The notes: generated by a model not told the origin, from the sequence alone. A DNA stretch of 64,000 nucleotides from Edolisoma coerulescens (GCA_013397115.1 VWZW01004687.1:659370-723369), one strand, 5' to 3'; shown: positions 57,401-63,268, counted from the stretch's first letter. Numbers and translations: made by a program.

Positions 57401-60400
57401 CACCTGGACACAACCCCTAGAGCCATGTGCTCTGGGATGGCCCTGCTTGAGCAGGGAGGTTGGACTAGGTGACCCACTGTGGTCACTTCCACCCTTATCC
57501 ATTCTATGATTTTATGATTCCCCCTAAGCTGCAGCAGGTTGCTGTAGCTGAAGTGAGGTAGTCCACAGGGAGAGTTTATTCTCCTTGGAAACACGTGTCT
57601 CCTAAAGGACAGGTGACACAGAAAACATCTTTTTCCTTCCTGAGAGATCTGGAGGGGTATATCTTCAGTGTTATCACATCCACCTACTCTAAGGGAAGTA
57701 ACAGAGAGAATCAAATCAACAAAGACTCCCTAGAAAGAGATTTCTTGCCCTGTAAAACTTCTAAGGAAAGCTGTTTCTTCTAATATTTCAGAACCTTGCT
57801 GAAGGGCTCTGTTTTGTATTTTATGCCAGTTCCTACATGGTGAGATTAATCCTGTGACTGAGAAAGCAATGCTGTAAATTTGGCAAACTACTCACATAAC
57901 TAAGCATGACAGACCTTTTGGTTGTGCAGAAATGCACAGCTTCAATACTTTCCTGTGACTGTGTTCAGAAATTTGTGGAGACCATCCCTTAGGAAAGCAT
58001 GCTACTGCATGTTTTCCCATTTAATGCTATCTTTCTTCCATAGCTTACAAAAAGAAAAGTGTTGTTAAAACTAAGTCAGTAGTTGGTATAATTTAGCCTA
58101 TATGTTATCTCATCAGGCTTTGAAAAAATTGTGTGGTGGTTTGCAAGCAGAAAAGCCATGTGTTACTGAGGTTAGGAAAGAAGTTACATGTTTCTGCTTT
58201 CAGAACTTGGATAGCAGAGATGTCCTCTTCAGATAACACTGGCGTAATTTATGGAGCCTGCTTTGTAAAACATGCATAAGGGTCATAGTATCAGGAATGA
58301 AATCTTCATTGTTGCTTGTGAAGCAGAATAATACGAGTCAAACACATGCTGTGCAAGAGGAGCGCCTGCCTATACAGTCACTTCCCTGGCTTCAGCATCG
58401 TCTCAGGAGTGGGTGTTGGTACATGCAAGTAGTGTAATGGTCTGTAATGCTTCTTTTTGATTCCCAGCCCTCCTCCCAATGTGTTTTTTGATTCATTCTC
58501 CTTAATATCTTGTTACCAATAGGTTAATGATCCTGCTATGAGGGGAGGCAATCTCTTTCCAAACCAGCTGCCTGGAATGGATATGATAAAGCAGGACGGA
58601 GACGCAGCACGGGTAAGAAATGGGGTACAGACGCAGCAGAACTGTGAATATGGTGTGGCTGGAGCGGATGCGGTGTCTTTGTACTTACAAAGTTGCAAGT
58701 GCCCTGGATGATAGTAATTAACGTGAGGGAGGCGCGCTCTATGGACACAGAGAAGGAGGGAGGGACGGACAGACGGACAGACAGAGCGGGGGCGGCCGAG
58801 CGGCGCGGGGGAGGCGCCATCTAGCGGCGGCCGCCGCCTCTGCCCCCTTGTCCCTCCTGGGCCAGGGCGCGGTGAAGTTCCCTGGTGTTGAAGAAGAGGA
58901 ATTTGAGTAACAGAGGAAATTAGGAACATCTGTCTGAAAAGTTACTAACATGAATGAAAACGAAGAACGTGAAAGTACGGAGGTAGAAGTAGCCGTACAT
59001 GTGTTTTATTGTATCCCTTTGTTGTATTCATATGTGTTTAAAACTTCTCAGACACCAACTCTTCTCACACCTTCATTGTTCATATAAACATACAAATGTC
59101 TGTTTCCAAGAGTGACGGATCTGTGCATAAAGAGTCTCTTCTGCAACCATTTCATGGTCACTTTGATTAATAAAAGGATGCAGTGTGTTCTGCTCTAGGA
59201 GAAGTTTTTATATACCAAGGTGTTATTACAAAATCATAAAATGGTTTGGGTTGGAAGGGACCTTAGAGATATCTAGTTCCAACCCCCTACCATGGATGGG
59301 GACACCCCCTGCCATTAGACCAGGTTGCTCAAAGCCCCATCCAACACTGAACATTTCCAGGGATGAGGCATCCACAACTTGTCTGGGCAACCTGTTCCAG
59401 TGCCTCATCACATTCACGGTAATGAATTTCTTCTTATACCTAATCTTAACCTACTCTCTTCCAGTTTAAAGCCATTCCCCACTGTCTGGTCACTGTGTGC
59501 CATTGTAAAAAGTCCCTCTCCAGCTCCCTTGGGGGCCTTTTTAGGTACTGGGAGGCTGCTAGAAGGTCTCCTACTTAGTGCATTCCCTAACCAGTTGAAT
59601 TTCATGTGCTAAGAGAATCCTGACTGTCAGAGAAGAAAATACCAGGCACTGCTGAGGAAAGAAAAGGAAAAAGGATGTTGAGACAGAAGCGGACTAAAGG
59701 AGGAGGTAGATTTTAAATAATTGTTGAAGAGAGAAGGAAAAGAGAGTGAATGTGACAGAAAGGGTACAAGACACGGTGGAGAGAAGTCAGGGTGCAGGTG
59801 GAAAGAAATGAGTGGCATGACTTTGGGCAGGGAATCTCTGGGGTGTAAAATTATAATAATGGAGTCAGTGCCATGACAAAGAGAGGGACAATAGCAATGG
59901 ATGAGAGAAGCTTTGTCTCACCTGAAGAAAAGAAACTTCCTAAAACCTCTCAAATTATTTTGGAAAGGTACATCGGACTGCACTTCGTAATTTTACATTT
60001 ATTCTACTAATGTACCTGTGACTATCAATGAAAGTGCAGTTTATATACACTATAAATACCTTTCACTGAACTTTGAACTGTAATAGAGGTTAAACAGTTG
60101 CTTTTTTCATACAACTGAGCCATAAATTACTCCTACATAACTTTTTTTTTTAAGAAAGTTCAAGCTGTGTAATTAATGTGCAACTTTCGCAGTACATAAT
60201 TTTTTTCAAGTCGCTGGTATAGTGGGGGTGTTTATTTAGTATCTCTGGAGATACTGTTTGCTAAATGTCCACCCTGAAAATAAGGACATCTTTGGATTTT
60301 CACTTTTGTTTCCACTTTATCTTCAAAAACCGCTAACAGGGTCCCTGGACTGCCTCTCAATATGTTAGAAAGAGGAGTCAAAGTTTAGTTTGTCCATATT

Positions 60401-61617
60401 AGTCAGGGCATGAGGGATGTGAGTGTGGTGTCTCTGTGCTGTGATGAAGGAAGGAGGGGCCACGATCAGGACTCAGTGCTGCCCATGGCTGGTCACACCC
60501 AAAGAGCTCCAGCTGCACCAGCTAAACTGGGAATAGGGGATGTACAAAACATAGGGCCTTGCTTTCCTGCATCGTGGGATAATTCCTGATGCTGACTTTA
60601 TTTGTCAACAAAGATACATTTCTAGGCCTTGTGTGAATGCAGAGGAAGGTGCGGTAAGGTCCAAAGCATGGTGTAGACAGCTTCCACAGGCAGCCTAGCA
60701 GCTGGCATGTGGACTGGAGAGAAGGCTGCCTACCCACCAGCACTGTCCCTGAGCAATCAGGGCCTTCCTCGTGTGTGGCAGGAAGCTGCGAGCAAAGAGC
60801 TGCTCCACGGCCAGAGCCACGGGATATGAGTGAAAAGCAGCCCCAGGGGAGGAGGAAAATGGATTTGGCTGGATTGACTCTCTGACCTGGCTGACCACAG
60901 CACCCCATGGGAGCAGGCATTTACAAGGAGAGGAAGACAGAAAGGCACAGATTGCAGCCACTGGAAGGAGTAGTCTTAAAACAACTGTGAAAACCACATC
61001 CTGATGTTTTTTTGAATAAGAAAGAAGATAATCAACTCAGCTGAAACCAGTTTGTACTATATTTGTGTAAAGAGATTGCAAGGGTAGTAAGTATGAGGTA
61101 AAAGACGTCTCTAGGGATCAGTAGCTGAAGCTGGTTTTACTTCTTTATTCCCGTTTTCATTGAGTCTTGGAAGGGAAAGTGAGCCAGGGCAGTTGTTTCC
61201 TTTGATGTGATACAGCAGTAAGAGAGATTTTTGCACATATTCTGAGAATGAGACTTCTCTTAAACCCTATTGCCGTGCCTTCAGGTGGCGTTTACAAGAT
61301 GTGGATGATCCTGAGTTATTATAATATCTAGGATAATTGGAATGAGTTAAGGACCTAAGAATGCAGCGAAATTAAACCCCCTCTGATATCAAAGGAACTA
61401 AATTGCTGGTCAGTTGTATCAGTGTACACAAAGAATAATTCAGCTTTATAAATTCCAATTGAATTTCAGGTGTAAAGCATTACAGTAATGCACGGTTGAC
61501 AGCGGATGTTGCACTCCAGCATCCCAGATCTCATTGACCTATCCATCTTCACTATCCCAGCAGGAAGAACTCATTTGTTTTTCCCCCATTTCTCTTCTTT
61601 TGCAGAAATATTGCTGA
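12317..61617 (+). CDS. NCOA2: NCOA2, exons 5-23 (5'-truncated by the window), spliced coding region
   Basis: Nuclear receptor coactivator 2 is a p160 (SRC-family) coactivator. It binds ligand-bound nuclear receptors in the nucleus through LXXLL helices and recruits CBP/p300 and CARM1/PRMT1 to chromatin. Nineteen exons, all with GT donors and AG acceptors and compatible phases, join into 1378 residues plus TGA with no internal stop. The human protein has almost the same number of residues after the corresponding point, so the C-terminal part looks complete. NCOA2 rather than NCOA1 or NCOA3 is indicated by the LLQLLTTKSDQ context of box 1, the ILHRLLQ and ALLRYLL boxes and the KYC terminus. The start codon and the bHLH exon are upstream of position 1. 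Residue numbers given elsewhere assume 87 residues before exon 5, as in human. No frameshift or lost splice site was seen, so the gene is presumably functional. Confidence 0.97.
15480..15790 (-). mobile_element. Diverged CR1 LINE fragment (3' region)
   Basis: On the minus strand this resembles the 3' part of CR1 non-LTR retrotransposons, the dominant avian LINE. On the plus strand, the reverse complement of recognisable CR1 blocks occurs in order: a GTCCAGCCAAG...GAATATCTC block near 15530, a TCTGACCACCTTCATAGTG block near 15583, an ACTTGCAACTTGTGTCTGTTG block near 15640, and a GGCTCTGTCTTCTC block near 15700. It is highly diverged, with no coding capacity. The boundaries are approximate, and the family call is from memory of the consensus. 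Confidence 0.65.
15994..16013. repeat. Short inverted repeat, 9-bp perfect stem
   Basis: The arm ACCCACAAT and its exact reverse complement are separated by only two bases (GA). It lies deep in intron 5, and no function is evident. Confidence 0.8.
17184..17208. repeat. CT-rich microsatellite in the exon 6 polypyrimidine region
   Basis: A 25-base interrupted (TC)n run lies 24-48 bases upstream of exon 6. It is followed by further T/C-rich sequence up to TTTAG at 17232. It extends the polypyrimidine tract of this acceptor and is the sort of sequence that varies in length between individuals. Confidence 0.9.
17233..17410 (+). CDS. NCOA2: NCOA2 exon 6: PAS-A core
   Basis: The exon encodes 59 codons plus one base (about residues 122-180), beginning ALDGFFFVVN and continuing through VFVSENVTQYL to the end of the first PAS domain. 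The p160 PAS region mediates protein contacts rather than ligand binding. Acceptor CCCTTTAG, donor GTATAT. It exits in phase 1, and the split codon G|TG gives Val with exon 7. Confidence 0.97.
17411..18823 (+). other. NCOA2: Intron 6 of NCOA2
   Basis: A 1.4-kb AT-rich intron with T-runs near 18464 and a short GTT-rich patch near 18695. No gene or recognisable repeat was seen. Confidence 0.93.
18824..19009 (+). CDS. NCOA2: NCOA2 exon 7: inter-PAS region
   Basis: 186 bp, phase 1 at both ends, so loss of the exon would keep the frame. The product begins VNGGSWSGD and includes RRNSHTFNCRMLVKPL, an acidic DSEEGHD patch and ETMQCFAVSQP. From memory the human protein has three Glu in the acidic patch, while only two are seen here. 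It ends GAA G before GTAATT. Confidence 0.97.
19010..19864 (+). other. NCOA2: Intron 7 of NCOA2
   Basis: An 855-bp intron between donor GTAATT and acceptor TCTTAAG. Reading through exon 7 into it gives 15 codons and then a stop. Nothing else was recognised. Confidence 0.93.
19865..19966 (+). CDS. NCOA2: NCOA2 exon 8: start of PAS-B region
   Basis: 102 bp, phase 1 at both ends. It encodes DLQSCLICVARRAPMKERP followed by SSESFTTRQDLQ, the conserved lead-in to the second PAS domain. Acceptor CTTAAG, donor GTATTG. Confidence 0.97.
19967..20061 (+). other. NCOA2: Intron 8 of NCOA2 (short)
   Basis: At 95 bp this is much the shortest intron in the window. It has a clear ATATCAG acceptor and holds nothing else. 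Confidence 0.95.
20062..20202 (+). CDS. NCOA2: NCOA2 exon 9: PAS-B region
   Basis: 141 bp, phase 1 at both ends. It encodes GKITSLDTSTMRAAMKPGW and the following EDLVRRCIQRFHSQHEGE stretch, conserved in NCOA2 proteins. The donor is GTGAGG. Confidence 0.97.
20203..23546 (+). other. NCOA2: Intron 9 of NCOA2
   Basis: A 3.3-kb AT-rich intron. It contains a (GA)n run at 22488-22501 and several short frames without recognisable similarity. No gene or transposable element was identified. Confidence 0.92.
22488..22501. repeat. (GA)n microsatellite
   Basis: An A-run followed by seven GA/AG units in intron 9. Short and probably neutral. Confidence 0.9.
23547..23694 (+). CDS. NCOA2: NCOA2 exon 10: end of the PAS-B region
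   Basis: The exon encodes VLRQGLAFSPVYRFSLSDG through QTKSKLIRSQTTSEPQLVI to SLHMLH and two bases of an Arg codon (phase 2 exit). From memory, the human sequence reads Gln-Ile where Pro-Val is seen here before YRFSLSDG. Acceptor CCTGCAG, donor GTAATC. Confidence 0.97.
23695..25838 (+). other. NCOA2: Intron 10 of NCOA2
   Basis: A 2.1-kb AT-rich intron with a (GT)n run at 25091-25102. An apparent upstream Met at 25780 lies in the intron, in frame with exon 11, and is not the gene's start. No gene or transposable element was recognised. Confidence 0.92.
25839..27108 (+). CDS. NCOA2: NCOA2 exon 11: Ser/Pro-rich region and receptor interaction domain
   Basis: The largest exon, 1270 bp (423 codons, about residues 373-795). 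It starts by completing Arg of REQNVC after acceptor ACATAG and ends at a CAG codon before GTAAGC. The first half is rich in Ser, Pro, Asn and Gly (for example MNSPSQSSPGMNPGQP and SPRHRVSPGVAGSPRIPPSQ). The second half is the receptor interaction domain with three LXXLL boxes, which insert as short helices into the AF-2 groove of agonist-bound nuclear receptors. All three boxes are intact. Between boxes 2 and 3 lies a VKQEPASP motif, a consensus SUMO acceptor. Keeping the whole region in one long exon matches the remembered mammalian gene structure. Confidence 0.98.
26635..26649 (+). other. NCOA2: LXXLL nuclear-receptor box 1 (LLQLL)
   Basis: Five codons CTC TTA CAG TTG CTG encode LLQLL (about residues 639-643), preceded by Lys and followed by TTKSDQ. 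This is the first of the three receptor-binding helices of p160 coactivators, and the flanking residues are those of NCOA2. Confidence 0.97.
26782..26796 (+). other. NCOA2: LXXLL nuclear-receptor box 2 (LHRLL)
   Basis: LHRLL sits in the context KHKILHRLLQDSSSP (about residues 688-692). In the family this is the box generally used in co-crystal structures with steroid and thyroid receptor ligand-binding domains. It is intact. Confidence 0.97.
26902..26913 (+). other. NCOA2: SUMO consensus VKQE between boxes 2 and 3
   Basis: GTT AAA CAG GAG gives VKQE, a canonical hydrophobic-K-x-E site followed by P and SP. Lys is at about residue 729 and corresponds to the SUMO-acceptor Lys731 described for mammalian GRIP1/NCOA2 (from memory). 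The motif is seen; modification in this species is inferred. Confidence 0.75.
26947..26961 (+). other. NCOA2: LXXLL nuclear-receptor box 3 (LRYLL)
   Basis: LRYLL in the context NNALLRYLLDKDD (about residues 743-747), the third receptor-binding helix, with the acidic flank typical of the family. It is intact. Confidence 0.97.
28285..28299. repeat. (TG)n microsatellite
   Basis: About seven TG units in intron 11, flanked by T-rich sequence. Confidence 0.9.
31706..31726. repeat. 21-bp near-palindrome, 10-bp perfect arms
   Basis: The arm GCCATGGGCA is followed by one T and then its exact reverse complement. Each arm contains an NcoI-type CCATGG. It lies inside intron 11, and no function is evident. 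Confidence 0.9.
33566..33830 (+). mobile_element. Old CR1 LINE fragment (end of ORF2)
   Basis: The sequence follows the last part of the CR1 reverse-transcriptase reading frame in order: GGGATCATAGTGACTCCAAG near 33568, AATTGTCTGCTTTACTCAGC near 33674, GTCCTGTCTTGGAC near 33717, GTGTGGATCAACTG...CAATCCACAGGA near 33745, and GGCCTAGAAAACAGGTTAT near 33792. It is on the plus strand, truncated at both ends and full of substitutions, with no coding potential. The identification is by memory of CR1 consensus blocks; boundaries are approximate. Confidence 0.68.
34497..34566. repeat. Tandem duplication of a 35-bp unit
   Basis: Two head-to-tail copies (34497-34531 and 34532-34566), each starting GTAGTTTAAAGC and containing TCAGGTATTTCTACAGTA. 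They differ at only three positions, which suggests a fairly recent duplication. Confidence 0.93.
35742..35952 (+). CDS. NCOA2: NCOA2 exon 12: acidic linker after the receptor interaction domain
   Basis: 211 bp encoding PGSELDNLEEILDDLQNSQ followed by LPQLFPDSRPGAPAGSVDKQ, AIINDLMQLT and a Ser/Gly/Ala-rich tail ending RISQS (about residues 796-866). The acidic helix-like LEEILDDL and the DLMQL segment are conserved in p160 proteins. Acceptor TTTTTTGCAG, donor GTGAGT, exit phase 1. It is noticeably GC-richer than the introns around it. Confidence 0.97.
35953..39090 (+). other. NCOA2: Intron 12 of NCOA2
   Basis: A 3.1-kb intron. The first 200 bases are GC-rich and include a weak CTCF-like core at 36072-36085. 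The rest is AT-rich and ends in a long T/C run (about 39001-39090) that serves as the polypyrimidine region of exon 13. No gene was seen. Confidence 0.92.
39091..39300 (+). CDS. NCOA2: NCOA2 exon 13: fusion-breakpoint exon
   Basis: 210 bp (70 codons), phase 1 at both ends, beginning with Thr-Phe-Asn-Asn (split Thr codon) and ending GNSSTG. It encodes NLPLDITLQNPTGAGTFPPI and a Gly/Met-rich stretch. In human, exon 13 is the recurrent junction in HEY1-NCOA2 and in some MOZ-TIF2 fusions (established knowledge, from memory). Because both boundaries are phase 1, skipping it would remove 70 residues without shifting the frame. Acceptor TGTCTAG, donor GTAAGA. Confidence 0.97.
39301..41065 (+). other. 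NCOA2: Intron 13 of NCOA2
   Basis: A 1.8-kb AT-rich intron containing a perfect 20-bp palindrome (39646-39665). Nothing else was recognised. Confidence 0.93.
39646..39665. repeat. Perfect 20-bp palindrome
   Basis: ACAACATGTTAACATGTTGT is identical to its own reverse complement and is centred on GTTAAC. It lies mid-intron, more than 300 bp from exon 13, and its function is unknown. Confidence 0.95.
41066..41281 (+). CDS. NCOA2: NCOA2 exon 14
   Basis: 216 bp, phase 1 at both ends. It encodes GMMGGNAPRPAMASGDWGSQ, then SAVRVTCAPTAGTMNRPVQA, GMIRNPTASIPLRPSNQPG and QVMNMG (about residues 937-1008). This is a low-complexity region leading to AD1. Acceptor TTTTGTGCAG, donor GTAAGT. Confidence 0.97.
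41282..41910 (+). other. NCOA2: Intron 14 of NCOA2
   Basis: A 629-bp intron with nothing recognised beyond splice signals. Reading through from exon 14 stays open for about 33 codons, which is probably chance. Confidence 0.93.
41911..42040 (+). CDS. NCOA2: NCOA2 exon 15
   Basis: 130 bp encoding GPSELEMNIGGPQYSQQQA, PPNQTAPWPDSILPIEQATF and GNQN, with two bases of an Arg codon (phase 2 exit). It lies just before the AD1 helix in the protein. Acceptor TTGATTAG, donor GTGAGT. Confidence 0.97.
42041..44993 (+). other. NCOA2: Intron 15 of NCOA2
   Basis: A 3-kb AT-rich intron with a long T-run near 43721-43738. An antisense frame of 145 codons (43113-43550) has the Ile/Asn/Lys/Phe-rich composition expected of chance frames in AT-rich DNA. 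No gene was supported. Confidence 0.92.
44994..45159 (+). CDS. NCOA2: NCOA2 exon 16: AD1, CBP/p300-binding domain
   Basis: 166 bp encoding QPFGSSPDDLLC and then SPSDEGALLDQLYMALRNFD, GLEEIDRALGIPELVSQ (about residues 1052-1106). The LLDQLYMALRNF...IDRALGIPEL segment is activation domain 1, which folds against the nuclear coactivator-binding domain of CBP/p300. The helix residues look intact. Acceptor TTTTCACAG, donor GTATAC. Exit phase 0. Confidence 0.98.
45160..47026 (+). other. NCOA2: Intron 16 of NCOA2
   Basis: A 1.9-kb intron, strongly AT-rich until it changes sharply to GC-rich sequence just before exon 17. No gene or recognisable repeat was seen. Confidence 0.93.
47020..47400. promoter_or_regulatory. 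Intragenic CpG-dense island over exon 17
   Basis: About 380 bp of very GC- and CpG-rich sequence starts abruptly near the exon 17 acceptor, covers the exon and runs about 95 bp into intron 17. AT-rich intron lies on both sides. It includes an E-box CACGTG at 47355-47360. Exonic GC bias or an internal promoter could both explain it; the sequence alone does not decide. Confidence 0.6.
47027..47305 (+). CDS. NCOA2: NCOA2 exon 17: Gln/Pro-rich region
   Basis: 279 bp, exactly 93 codons, phase 0 at both ends. It encodes SQAVDPEAFPSQESGMLLEQ and KAPVFSQQYAAQAQMAQGSY, ending QLRLQLQHRLQAQQ (about residues 1108-1200). It lies between AD1 and the AD2 region. Nearly every third codon position is G or C, unlike exons 15 and 16, and some Ala/Gly codons appear where the human protein (from memory) has Ser, Thr or Met. 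Acceptor TTTCCGCAG, donor GTACCG. Confidence 0.97.
47306..48131 (+). other. NCOA2: Intron 17 of NCOA2
   Basis: An 826-bp intron. The first 95 bases belong to the CpG-dense island and the rest is AT-rich, ending in a long T/C tract before TTTAG. Nothing else was seen. Confidence 0.94.
48132..48209 (+). CDS. NCOA2: NCOA2 exon 18
   Basis: 78 bp (26 codons), phase 0 at both ends, encoding NRQPLINQISSVSNMNLSLR and TGVPTQ. It can be skipped without a frameshift. Acceptor CTCTTTAG, donor GTGAGA. Confidence 0.97.
48210..48717 (+). other. NCOA2: Intron 18 of NCOA2
   Basis: A 508-bp intron between donor GTGAGA and acceptor CCCCCCAG. No feature was recognised. Confidence 0.94.
48718..48958 (+). CDS. 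NCOA2: NCOA2 exon 19: Gln-rich region with CAG run
   Basis: 241 bp encoding GPINAQMLAQRQREILSQHL and RQRQMQQQQQQQVQQRTLMM, then RGQGLSMTPSMVATGGIPAT and NPRIPQANAQQFPFPPNY (about residues 1227-1306). The first two thirds are GC-rich. The Gln run is coded by seven pure CAG triplets (48793-48813). It exits in phase 1, with the split Gly codon completed by exon 20. Acceptor CCCCCCAG, donor GTACTG. Confidence 0.97.
48793..48813 (+). repeat. NCOA2: (CAG)7 coding repeat
   Basis: Seven uninterrupted CAG codons encode the Gln tract of exon 19. They are followed by GTG and two more CAG. From memory the human tract is shorter and starts with His. A pure repeat of this kind is prone to length variation. 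Confidence 0.95.
48959..49767 (+). other. NCOA2: Intron 19 of NCOA2
   Basis: An 809-bp intron. Retention would add 13 codons to exon 19 (ending AFCQS) before TGA at 48997-48999. No other feature was seen. Confidence 0.93.
49768..49945 (+). CDS. NCOA2: NCOA2 exon 20: part of the C-terminal AD2 region
   Basis: 178 bp encoding [40 protein letters not shown] and AYQSSTEMNGWAQGNMGGN (about residues 1307-1365), ending in two bases of a Ser codon. The region belongs to activation domain 2, the contact surface for the arginine methyltransferase CARM1. Acceptor TCTTCAG, donor GTAAAT. Confidence 0.97.
49946..52179 (+). other. NCOA2: Intron 20 of NCOA2
   Basis: A 2.2-kb intron of moderate GC content with a (GTTT)-like patch near 50030-50055. 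Its short frames show no recognisable similarity. No gene or identifiable element. Confidence 0.92.
52180..52378 (+). CDS. NCOA2: NCOA2 exon 21: AD2 region
   Basis: 199 bp encoding SMFSQQSPPHFGQQASTSMY, NNNMNISVSMATNTSGMNNM and NQMTGQISMTSATSVPTSGL, then SSMGPEQ (about residues 1366-1432). It is Met/Asn/Ser/Gln-rich and conserved in NCOA2. Acceptor TTGCTGTAG, donor GTGAGA, exit phase 0. Confidence 0.97.
56411..56457 (+). repeat. G/T-rich run with four G-tracts
   Basis: On the plus strand G-tracts of 4, 4, 3 and 4 are separated by T-rich loops of about 9, 14 and 2 bases. Loops of this length do not fit a strict quadruplex motif, so this may only be simple low-complexity sequence. Confidence 0.7.
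57155..57519 (+). mobile_element. CR1 LINE 3' end, plus strand
   Basis: The sequence carries characteristic CR1 3'-region blocks in order: AGAGAAGGCTGAGATGGGAT, GGAAGTTCCACCTG, GAGTCTCCCTCCCTGGAGAT, TGCTTGAGCAGGGAGGTTGG ACTAGGTGACC, and the terminal ATTCTATGATTTTATGATT, which is the CR1 8-mer tail. It is 5'-truncated, as usual for CR1, and non-coding. The intact tail and lower divergence suggest it is younger than the fragments at 15.5 and 33.6 kb. Confidence 0.9.
58523..58612 (+). CDS. NCOA2: NCOA2 exon 22
   Basis: 90 bp, exactly 30 codons, phase 0 at both ends, encoding VNDPAMRGGNLFPNQLPGMD and MIKQDGDAAR. It contains a possible SUMO-like IKQD in place of an IKQE remembered from human. Acceptor CCAATAG, donor GTAAGA. 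Skipping would delete 30 residues near the C terminus in frame. Confidence 0.97.
58814..58827 (-). promoter_or_regulatory. CTCF consensus match in a GC-rich patch
   Basis: The minus strand reads CCGCTAGATGGCGC, which fits the CTCF core CCRSYAGRKGGCRC at all 14 positions. It sits in a CpG-rich patch (about 58730-58870), 201 bp downstream of exon 22. The match is seen directly; occupancy is inferred. Confidence 0.6.
59231..59580 (-). mobile_element. CR1 LINE 3' end, minus strand
   Basis: Read on the plus strand, the fragment begins AAATCATAAAATGG, followed by GTTGGAAGGGACCTTAGAGA, CAACCCCCTACCATGG, TTGCTCAAAGCCCCATCCAA, TGGGCAACCTGTTCCAGTGC, and CTCCAGCTCC...AGGTACTGGGAGGCTGC. This is the classic reverse complement of an avian CR1 3' end. 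It is 5'-truncated with no coding capacity. Its 3' end faces the CR1 at 57155-57519. Confidence 0.93.
61606..61617 (+). CDS. NCOA2: NCOA2 exon 23 coding part: last three codons and stop
   Basis: After the acceptor TCTTTTGCAG the sequence AAA TAT TGC TGA gives Lys-Tyr-Cys and stop, the conserved C terminus of NCOA2. The coding part is only 12 bases; the rest of the exon is 3' UTR. The phase (0) agrees with exon 22. Confidence 0.95.
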   Translation, partial: KYC

Positions 61618-63268
61618 CCCCTGAGGGTGGTTTGGTTGCTCCTTTCTTCAGCTGACTGGGCTTACGGCCCCAAATCCTTACCAGTTTGAAGAGCTGCGTC
61701 CGTTGTGTCCCAGCGGAGCTGCCAGCCCCGGCGGCTGCCTGCTGCCGACAGGACTCAGCCCTGCCTTCCCGAGGGGAGCCGGGTGGTCGTTGCCGAAGAG
61801 CAGCCTCTTCTTTGACAGTCTGAAGCTAGCGTACAGACATTGCTCAGTCTGTTCACTGCATTCACCTTAGTGCAACTTAGATCTCTCCTGCAAAGTAAAT
61901 GTTGACAGGCAATTTTCATAAACCATGTCAGATTGAATGTATTTAAATGTATGTATTTAAGGAAAAACAACCATGCTCTTGTTCTGTTTCTGTTTAGTTC
62001 TAGACCTTGGGGTTTTTTTGCTTTGTTTTCCCTGGCTTACTCAGTCTGGTGCAAAGGATTCAGTTCTGTCTGAAAACTGGTGTTTTAGACTAAGGCCTGC
62101 ATTTTGGGGCGGAGAGGAGGCATGGAGGAGGGCGTAGAAGCCACGTCTGGTACATATAGAGACCTCCGACAAGCACGTTCCACTGACAGCAAGTCAGAGA
62201 AGATCAACTGATGCAGAAAACTATACAGACCAATTTTGAATGGGGTTAAAGTTGTAAAACAGATGAAAATTACCCTGTGAGAGGGCTGTTTATAAGGGGT
62301 GATTTGGTTGAGTTTTGTGGTAGTGTTTATGATGCAAGTCATGAATTCAAACATACAAGTTGGTTACATTCTCATTTAATTAAATTCCTAACAATCAGCA
62401 AAACTGTTTTTTTTTAACATGGCTCTCCTGACCTCTGTAATCTTCGTCTTTCTAATGGAATTAAAAAACAGGTTACTCCGTTATTTCCTTAGGTGTGTTT
62501 CCAGCAATCTGCACAGCCGGTTACTGGATGCCGAACAGCGAAGTTCGATGGTAATGCATGTACTGATTATGGTAGTGGCAGAATTGGTGCATAATATCAA
62601 AGATACCTGCTTTAAAGCATGATAATTTCTGGTTCCCATCCCCTTAGCTGGGAAAATAACAGTTCCTGTAATACCTATAGCAGATATCACTACAGACTTC
62701 ACCACTATCGTGTTTCTGATTATTTTAAAGCAGTGTGGACTACGAGGACATTTTGTAAGGTACATAAAATCCAGTTTATATGTAAACAAGCAATAATTTA
62801 AGTTGAAAACTTAAGTGTTTTACTTGTATAATTTTTGTGAGATATACATGTTGTGAAGTTGATTCCAAATGAGGTACTTCAGTATTAAATTAGATATCTT
62901 CTTAGCCGTGTGTGTCTCCTGGAAAAGTGTTTTGTAAAGGATCACAATGCCTTGATTAGACCTAATTTGTAGGCTTGAGACTTCTCATTTTCTAAGCCTT
63001 GTGATTCTGCTCATAATATCATTTAACTAACCTATATTATATGCAGCCACTGTAGGAACCAGTTCTTGATTTTTGTATGTTTATATCCTTTCGTAACAAA
63101 TCGTAGAAAAACTGTTACTAAGCAGGCCACTGTTAAGGCATGTTGGTTTTTTTCCTTGCCCACTGTGGTTTGAATAATCTTTTACTATACTGACATCAGT
63201 TTCTGAGGACTTGGAATATTAAGAAATTGATGAGTTTGACCTCTGTTTCCTTTCTGCTGATTCCTAAT

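Larger units (their letters stand above)
52379..58522 (+). other. NCOA2: Intron 21 of NCOA2
   Basis: A 6.1-kb intron. It contains a G/T-rich run (56411-56457) and a CR1 3' end on the plus strand (57155-57519). The remaining sequence gave no recognisable gene, RNA or repeat. Confidence 0.92.
58613..61605 (+). other. NCOA2: Intron 22 of NCOA2
   Basis: A 3-kb intron. It starts with a GC-rich patch holding a CTCF-type motif (58814-58827) and contains a CR1 3' end on the minus strand (59231-59580). The rest, 59581-61605, showed no gene or recognisable element. Confidence 0.92.
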
